This document shows, one piece after another, positions 56,513 through 64,000 of a stretch of DNA of 64,000 nucleotides (positions are counted from its first letter, which is position 1; every line of letters begins with the position of its first letter). The translations under genes and the position numbers were made by a program. The notes beneath the pieces were generated by a model. That model was not told the DNA's origin and did not search any database. It saw only the letters and a program-made list of their open reading frames with translations. The stretch covers positions 955,001-1,019,000 of the forward strand of contig JAALGZ010000015.1 of the NCBI GenBank assembly GCA_015227615.1, in the 5' to 3' direction. This DNA comes from Labyrinthula sp. Ha. Lineage: Eukaryota; Sar; Bigyra; Labyrinthulida; Labyrinthulaceae.

Positions 56513-59500
56513 ACTGGTTTTTTTTTACATATATGTTAATTGCTTAACTGATTTGAGTATCTTACTTCACCTAGTTTTTTATTTACTCTCCAAGAGGCTA
56601 TTTCGTTCATTCTACGCTTTGGTTAGACATGCCTTTCCTTTTGATAATACTAAAAGCTCTCTGGATGAATAGCCTTCAATTTTTTCACAAACCTAGCAAT
56701 ATTTCTAGGTAGAGATAATATTCTTATCTACTCCAAGTAGATGGAACCGAAGATGCTTCATAGGAACATAAGAAGAAAAAAGATCTCGGAAAAAAATGAG
56801 AATCATAAAAGTAGTGTTCTTGGTGCTACTTGACACCTACTCCAACCTGCTAATGGACATGATTCTAGAAACTATGTTGATTTCCATCCACTACATCAAG
56901 CAGAGTAAACCGAGAATGAAGCCTCTGCAGAATATTGATGCAGGACATGCATCTAAACTGGAGTTGACTTTTCAACTGGAAGATGTTAACGAAAATTGCT
57001 CTTTCTTTGAATAAAGGACAAAACCGAATCCTTTCAAACCTGCTTTTGAGTATGACGTTTTACAACATCTGGTTATGTTATTAAGATTTTTATTACTTTT
57101 AAGATTGCTAAATTATGACTATACGGGAGAGTACTAGAACAAACTAACCGAAGAACAATCCCTAAAAGCCTTGAAGAGAATTAGAGAGAAGGTGCAGAAT
57201 CAGCATATCTGAGGAGCTGTTAATTTGAAGTATTCAGTCCGAGGATAATAATGTCACATCGGGCTATTATTTTTGGATTGAGAGAAAGTGATAAGGTTTG
57301 ACACTTTGGAGTAAAATCTCATCTAGCCATCTTGATAATGAAAAATGTAGAGAAGAGTATTCTCATTAATCGAGGTCGTTGGAACTTGAATTAATTAATG
57401 AAGAGTCTGTTACTATATTTTGCTAATCATTGATACATTTGTCTTCGGCATCGCAGAAATTATATATACTCTCAATCCCAAGAGAAAAAAGTTAAAACCT
57501 GAAGCCAACAGTTTTCCTGAGACTTTTACAAGATGAGGCAAAAAATTCTGTTGGCCAGGGTTACATGATAGAATGATATTGTGAGAAAGCTCTAAGGGAT
57601 GTATGGGCGCAAGGTCTCAAACTAGTAGGAAAGTTTTACCACTACCGGAGTAAAGAGCAAGAAGGGTTTGAGAAGTGTAAAGCAAAAAAAGCAGTATAGA
57701 CATATTAAAAAGAAATAAAGAAGAGACTTTATAACGGTGAAAATGACTGCCACGATGAATAAACATCTCCAAGGACTATAGATGTCCATATTTCCACTGC
57801 CAAAAGTATTACAAAAAGGATTCAAGTTAATGAAGATAGAATTGCACTCAAGAAAATATGAGGATAAATAAATCATCTGTGATAACAGATGTGGAGTTCA
57901 TGAGTTTTAGGGAGAGGTAAAAGTTAATTGCATGTTAATAACATAGAAGTTAAGATTTAAGCTGTGTGCTGGACTTTGATTTACATATTAGTGCTTCGAG
58001 AATCCTTAGGGTTTTACAGTACATGTGATACATAATCTTACAAGCGCATCATGAACCAGCAGGGGGGAAATCACTACAATCAGTAATAAGTGCAAAGATT
58101 ATGTTCATGAAATTGAAACACTGACAAGGCTTGGGAAAGATATCATCTTTCAAAATAACACAGACTACAACTTGTTTTACTCCATGCCCAAGGCTTGAAC
58201 ATCGCAATCCCACAGAGCTACAGGAAAGTAATTGCACGAGGGGCTAATGTTGATATCGTAGTTGCAATTAATGAAGATGTCGTGAAAATCCAACGAAACC
58301 TTAGTTCCTGAAATATGAACAATTAAGATCGTGATGAGTGAAATTGCTCTGATTTCTACGTAACTGTAGCGATGAGGTTGGGAAATAGAGCTTAGTCATT
58401 GTATTACAGACCCCCCCTCATCAGACAAACGATTATTGAGCAGTTTGCAAGAAGAGATCAAAACGGGTGCGACTGTCTTATCTTCAGCACCCTAACTTTC
58501 CGTCGTGAATGCATCAAAATTAACTCGGGGAAAATTAAAGGTCTACCTTAAGAGCAGACTCTGTATAAAAGCGTGATACTTATTGGAGGGTACTACGAAT
58601 ATGACAATGACTAGATTTTGCATACATGAGATGGAATAACAGATCCATGAAGGCTTTGAAAGAGTTAGTTTCGTTTCAGATCTGTACCAAGAAAGTGCCA
58701 TCTGAATTATTATACCCTTATTAACCTGAAAGATCTATATTATCCTTGCAGGTTGACTTAAAGAATTGATTCATTTATAAAAAATGGAGTTAGTAGTTAA
58801 TTTTTTTCCATTAACAAATTTTTCTGTACTTTAATTTCCAAAAAAGTTAAAGTTAATACACCGTTGTACATTTTTACCCCACATTGCACAACTTTGCGCT
58901 TGGCAGTTTGAAACTCTCGGATGTTTAAAAACTTTGTGAGTTTTCTTAACATCACTTAACCCTTTAGTTTCAGATAGTAGACATTTATGTCACGGTTATT
59001 AGAAATTAAGGGGAAAGTTAAAAAATTAACCATGTCTTAGTCAGAAATTGTTTACTAGTTTGCTAGCTATAATCTTCAGTAGGATGATTCATGACTTGTA
59101 ATAAAAAATATTTCTAATGTGATTCAACTTAAACATCCTTCACGTAGGGCTAATACCTATTAAATTTCAGAACCCACAAAGCAGGTTGGGAACGGAAAAA
59201 GAACCTATTACCCTTTTAACACAGCACAGGCAATGGCAAATAATAATGAAAATATTTATAACTTGACAATTAAACATTTGATTCTAGAAGTATAATACCG
59301 TTTTTGAAAGGTAATTTAATTGATTTAACAGATTCTAATATCCATTAACTTAGAAATAATCCCGTTCAAGGAAATAAGAAAGTTGGTATAAACAGACCCT
59401 ACTATAATTGTCTTAACCTATCTTTAATAAATGTTATCATGAGCACTGATTTACCATGATAGGGAAATATTATGGGAAAGATTTTTAAAATGGTTTTTAA

Positions 59501-62417
59501 TTTTTAGTAGTGTCTTGATCATTATTTTGGAAATAGGTTACTGTTATTTTAGCCTTGACTGCTGCTATCATGTCAAAACATACTAATCAAGAACATAATA
59601 TTTTTTTAAGGACATGGAAACAAGAAATTTCTTGCCAATTAAACCCTAAGGTATAGGATATCAACTATATGTGCTACTCATAATCTGTTCTGTAGAGCCA
59701 TATTTTGCATATTAATTCTCAAGAATTGTACACACAAAAAAATAAGCAATGTTGATCTCTAGTCTTGCAATTTTTACAAGTTTAACTTTTTCTATAATTC
59801 TCATACGGCAATTTTTTTAATGTAAACCCAGAAAAAACCCTTATCATAATTTGCGACTAAACATACCATTTCATGCACTGAATATCATAAGTCAGGTAGC
59901 TTGATCACTAATATTACTCTAAGAACATCAAATCCTGCTATTATTTTGGGATACAGTCTTAAGAATTATTTAATTAAGAGAATGAGAAACTTTGTTCTCA
60001 GTCTTATCAAAATTTGAAAGTCTTAAAAAATCTGAAACAGCTTCAAGAGTTTTCAAGAAATTTGTCAAACATATTTCAAAACGTTTAAATCCATTCTAAA
60101 AAATTCATTGAATGCTACTCCACTGATCCTATGATTCATTCAGGATGTAGCACAATGTACTTCAAGGAACCTTCGTAATGATTTGAAGACGAGAAAAAAT
60201 CAGTTTAGAGAAGCATTGATTGGTTCTAAATTTAGCTATGTTTTGGCAACGGAATATAAATGCTGTACCATAGCAACTAGAGAATTCCATACATGGCCCC
60301 TATGTCTTATTTTTGAATGAGATTCTTGGAGCTTTTCAGTTATCATTCAAAGTTCCTGGAAGATTTCTCAACCACTCTAAGTATCGGGACCTTATCCGAG
60401 TCGGTTGAGATCTTACCGAAAACTATTTCTGTGCCATTGGTATTTCCTTCCAGTTTTTGTATAGCCTGATTGAGAAAAAGATAATAGCCACGAAACAGGC
60501 AACGAATATGGATTATAACGTTTGTTGCAACTTGAATGAGGGCTCATGTGGATGAACTGTTACCAAGTGCCGGTTAATTATTAACATACTCTAATTTGAA
60601 AATATATAATTATGAAAAAAAGCTAGAATATGTATGAAGCTTTTAAAAGCAAAGAATATTGAAATAGTTTGAGTAGTTGATAGACTAAGAACAATTGCTT
60701 CATCTGTGCTTCGTAACGTTGAAGCAACAGAAAAATACCAAGCAGAAAAAACACATATTTAGACCAAATGCTAAGATTTTAAAATTGCTAGACTAGGATT
60801 TAGAAACGTGTATTATCGAGAAAGGATCATATGTTTTCTTGTACTATCTTAGAATGCTGGTAGAACTAGGTAGAAGTACCTTCCGGTAGTACTTCTTTTC
60901 TTCATAGTTAATTATTGCACAGGAATGGATGTGGATGGCTCATTAAATAGCTAGGTCATTGAATTTATGAAGAGGAAAGTGTAAAACCTTTGAACAAGAC
61001 ATAAATAAGACTTATTAAATTCCTTATTGAAAGAAGTTTAGGAATAACATTATGCGAGAGATATAAGGAATTACAACCATTTCTTATTTTGCCAAGCAAT
61101 TTCATTCCGTTGTTTTCACGCATTGATCTGTACATCCGAAAAGCGTTATATTTTTTTGAAATATAAAGGTTTCTCCGTTCTCCTAAGTAACTTATTTTTG
61201 CAATCATACTTGCTCGTTCCAGGCAAGAATGAAACGTATTAAGAAACTTTATCAGTGACCTTCTTTCCAATCTATTATTTATATTTATCTATGTTGATGT
61301 GATCTACTTGTTCTCCCTAAAGTATTCTCATGAAAATCGAGTTCAGCGCTCGATTAGTAACTAATGACCTAATATGTGGTTAGAAGGGCTATGTTGACAG
61401 CTGAGTCTTAATACCTAGACTAATTCTCCAAGATATGAATAATTAGAGCTACACTAGTAAGAACTCTAAGTAATACGTATAGAGGTCAATAATGAAGGAG
61501 CATAAAATTTGATAAATGTTTTAAATCATAATGCTTCTTGCTACGATGAGTCCCATCTTGAAGAAATAAAACAGATTGACAATATCTTTCTCGCGAAAAC
61601 GCTAAAATATTTTCCTGATCTTGAAGCACCGTAGAATATGTAGTACAAATTGCATTTCCAAGGAAATATAGATGGGAAAAGCAGGAAACAACTTTTGTTG
61701 TAGTGTACTATTGATTAAAAAATTATTAGAAGAATTCTTGGTATTGTGATGCCAAGGTAAGCCTAAGAAATCTACCCTAAGATAGTAGTATACTAAGGAA
61801 CCCAAAACTCGAGAATTTGGGGATCTACTTCTAAGACAAGAAGAATTGAAGAGAAGTTTCTGAAATAAACTTCTTTCAAATCATTAGATTTTCCAATATG
61901 CAAAGATTTCATAAAACAACTTGACTCGCTGATGGAGTTTTCTTACAAGCCCTATCACCATACATACTATCACTATTTGGTGGACTTAGTTTAATAATAT
62001 AATACTAAACATTTTTTTTTTTTTGTTCAATTAAACTAAGAAGTTGACCAAATAAGGACAACAAAGATGTCTAAAAGTGTTTAAAAATAGTTCTTACTAT
62101 TTCTAATTACCATTGTTTTATCGCTTTAACGTCTATCTTGGGAATCCCATATGATCCCAAAATCCTCCCATTAATACATTTCTATAACGAAAATATTATA
62201 AGTGGTAGTTAATATATATATAATAATATATATAATAGAAATATTAAAATACAGATAAAATATATAAATAAACTGCGTAAACAAGCTGTACAAATAAAAG
62301 TTGGTCTTATTACAAGCAAACAAAGCACTAAATCGTATAGAAAAAAAATAAACAAGCAACAAGTGTGAAAGAGTACCAATTTAAAAAAGCATAAACTAAA
62401 CTTTTTATCCACACATA
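56513..62417. other. gene-poor stretch with decayed coding sequence
   Basis: About 5.9 kb. The part from about 56,750 to 58,700 looks like decayed coding sequence and is listed separately. The rest is AT-rich with chance frames, a poly-T tract near 62,012 and an AT microsatellite at about 62,211-62,236. The last 60 bp are an A/C-rich leader before the FSP1-like gene. Confidence 0.45.
56750..58700 (+). pseudogene. possible decayed coding region, identity unknown
   Basis: This stretch is purine-rich and less AT-rich than its surroundings, and several short plus-strand segments read like protein with normal amino-acid use (for example around 56,796-57,014, 57,135-57,200, 58,190-58,310 and 58,410-58,530). 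They are in different frames and separated by many breaks, so nothing functional is left. I cannot name the parent; it may be an old gene copy or a transposable element. Confidence 0.3.
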
Positions 62418-64000
62418 ATGTCTATATCATTCTTCAAAGGTAAAAATACGGGTGAGAAAAAGGTCGTTCTTGTTGTCGGAGGAGGAATATCTGGTGCTTC
62501 AGTTATCTCAAACTTGATAAACAAATCCAAAAACTTAGAGCTTATTCTTGTAGAATCAAGAGAAGCTGCAATTTGGAAACCTGCCGGGACTCGATCCGCC
62601 GTACTTGGAGAAGAGTTTGCGCATAAAGCATGTGTTCCAGTATCAAATCTCATTCCAGAAGGACAAGGCAGAGTTTATCAAGCTGAAGTTGTCGGAGTTT
62701 CTTTAAGTGAAAATAGTATCACTTTAAGCACAGGAAATAGGTTGAATTATGATTACTTAGTTATTGCAACAGGTGCTCGAAATCTTTCTCCATGCGATGT
62801 TCCAAAAAGTATTAAGACTTTAGATAATATGAAAGCCCATTATCAACAAATGAGTGAATTAATCAGTATTTCAAAAAGTATTCTTGTTTTAGGTGGTGGT
62901 GCTGTTGCTGTTGAATTTTCAGGAGAAATTAAACAGGCGCACCCTGAAAAAGATGTTTTTATTGTCTCTCCACAACAAAAACTCTTAGCTGGATGTCGAC
63001 CTGAACCACCAAATAAATTTTTTGATAAACTTGAAGCTAAAATTCGTAAACGAGGGATAATTACTCATTTAGATCAATTTGCTGCGAACTTGACACTTGA
63101 AGATTTTAACGGACACACGTTTTTGTCCGGTAAGCGAACGGTTAAATTATCAGCTGGTGCGGAGTTATCCGTTGACTTGATATTCTTATGTATTGGAAGA
63201 GAATTAAATAATTCTAGTTTTCCAGATGTTTGGAAGGACCAGAATGGGGCAGTAAAGGTAAAACCAACTCTGCAATTGACAACAAGGGAAAACGTGTTTG
63301 CTGTAGGAGATATTAACGATGTGAATGAGAATAAACAGGGATATTTGGCTGAGAAACAAGCGAAGGTTGTTGCTGACAATATTTTACTCTTATCAAAGAA
63401 TAAAGTGAAACTGAAGAGGTATGAACCTGGAAAGAAGACTGAGATTTTGGTTCCTGTTGGAAAATCTGATGGAGTATCGCTTGCTGCAGGGAGGTTATGG
63501 GGTGCTGAGTTTACAAAAAGGGTAAAGGGGAATGATTTGTTTGTTTCTAGAATTTTCAGTATTTATAAACAGAAAAAGTTTTTGAAAGTAACAAACAAGG
63601 AAATAAAAAAGGATATGAAGTTAAAAAACAAGAAAAGTGTTGTTAATGAAGGACCAAATCAGATGGGTAACTTTATCATAAACTCTCAGTCAGATGATCG
63701 AACCCCTCAATTAAGTGCCTCGAAGTTAAATGCACTCGAAGAGGAAAAGCAAAAGGAAGAGGAGAACCAAACTGAAGAAGAAAAACAAAACGAAGAAGAA
63801 GCATTTGATAGAGCCAAGGGTAGCAGTCATTTTGGTATTGATCTGTCGAAGCCCCCTCCTGGAATGGAACCTATTCTAGTTGAACCCATATCAAGTTTTG
63901 AGGGTGAAATTGTTTCTGTAGAAACCCCCCAAAAGCCAAAGAAAAAGAAGAAGAAGAAAAAGAAGGATAAGAAGACACAAAAGAAATCTCCTTCAAAAAA
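62418..64000 (+). CDS. FSP1/AIFM2-like FAD-NAD(P)H oxidoreductase, 3' end outside window
   Basis: The frame is open from ATG 62,418 to the right edge, 527 residues without a stop. The N-terminal Rossmann motif is VVLVVGGGISGASV, followed by YDYLVIATGAR, the NAD(P)H-binding Rossmann motif SILVLGGGAVAVEFSGEI, and the FAD-binding NVFAVGDIND near 295. This is the AIFM2/FSP1 (AMID) branch; FSP1 reduces ubiquinone or vitamin K at membranes and suppresses lipid peroxidation. The family is usually about 370 residues. Here a charged tail of at least 130 residues follows, with Glu-rich repeats (EEEKQKEEENQTEEEKQ), PPPGMEP and a long lysine run at the window edge. The N-terminus lacks the Gly2 needed for myristoylation, unlike human FSP1. 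A/C-rich leader upstream. Confidence 0.85.
   Translation, partial: MSISFFKGKNTGEKKVVLVVGGGISGASVISNLINKSKNLELILVESREAAIWKPAGTRSAVLGEEFAHKACVPVSNLIPEGQGRVYQAEVVGVSLSENSITLSTGNRLNYDYLVIATGARNLSPCDVPKSIKTLDNMKAHYQQMSELISISKSILVLGGGAVAVEFSGEIKQAHPEKDVFIVSPQQKLLAGCRPEPPNKFFDKLEAKIRKRGIITHLDQFAANLTLEDFNGHTFLSGKRTVKLSAGAELSVDLIFLCIGRELNNSSFPDVWKDQNGAVKVKPTLQLTTRENVFAVGDINDVNENKQGYLAEKQAKVVADNILLLSKNKVKLKRYEPGKKTEILVPVGKSDGVSLAAGRLWGAEFTKRVKGNDLFVSRIFSIYKQKKFLKVTNKEIKKDMKLKNKKSVVNEGPNQMGNFIINSQSDDRTPQLSASKLNALEEEKQKEEENQTEEEKQNEEEAFDRAKGSSHFGIDLSKPPPGMEPILVEPISSFEGEIVSVETPQKPKKKKKKKKKDKKTQKKSPSK

Noticed and set aside
1-64000. CRISPR arrays, rRNA genes, operon-like bacterial features
   Set aside because: None seen; spliced genes and an LTR retrotransposon show the DNA is eukaryotic nuclear.

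Overview
The window is nuclear DNA of a microbial eukaryote, most likely a flagellated protist. The host part is AT-rich, uses the standard genetic code (TAA, TAG and TGA all end real genes) and has uniformly tiny spliceosomal introns. I could place 13 coding introns; all are 28-33 nt, start with GT and end with AG (mostly TTAG), and each joins two reading frames into a coherent protein. A small ciliary-type gene (CFAP141-like) suggests a flagellum. I cannot assign a lineage from sequence alone.

Layout. 1 to about 6,430: part of a Ty3/gypsy-like LTR retrotransposon on the minus strand, far more GC-rich than the host DNA, with gag-protease, reverse transcriptase-RNase H and the beginning of the integrase region; the left end lies outside the window. 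12.3-27.8 kb: a gene island with a four-helix membrane protein, an ADAM-like membrane metalloprotease with a PA domain, the DNA polymerase alpha B subunit, a COG4-like Golgi tether subunit, an unrecognised three-exon gene, a five-exon UNC-45 myosin chaperone and a proline-rich protein. 36.8-40.6 kb: a second island with a PH-like-domain protein, a 59-residue membrane protein, a small cysteine-rich secreted protein, the CFAP141-like gene and a type II glycosyltransferase-like protein. 45.9-47.4 kb: an unknown basic/acidic protein and a HAD sugar-phosphatase-like enzyme, convergent. 51.8-56.5 kb: a full-length ABCC (MRP) transporter. 62.4 kb to the right edge: an FSP1/AIFM2-like oxidoreductase with an unusual lysine-rich extension, cut by the window edge.

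Between the islands lie gene-free AT-rich stretches of 4-9 kb. They contain at least three copies of a foldback (MITE-like) transposon family with GGNATCGG-type ends (at 11.0, 26.0 and 35.8 kb), another hairpin element at 12.0 kb and a decayed coding stretch near 57-58.7 kb. The genes are unrelated housekeeping and secretory functions and do not form a pathway. What they share is architecture: very short introns, an A/C-rich, T-poor leader just before the start codon, closely packed convergent pairs, and, in front of four genes, a paired GGCC...GGCC motif that may be a promoter element.
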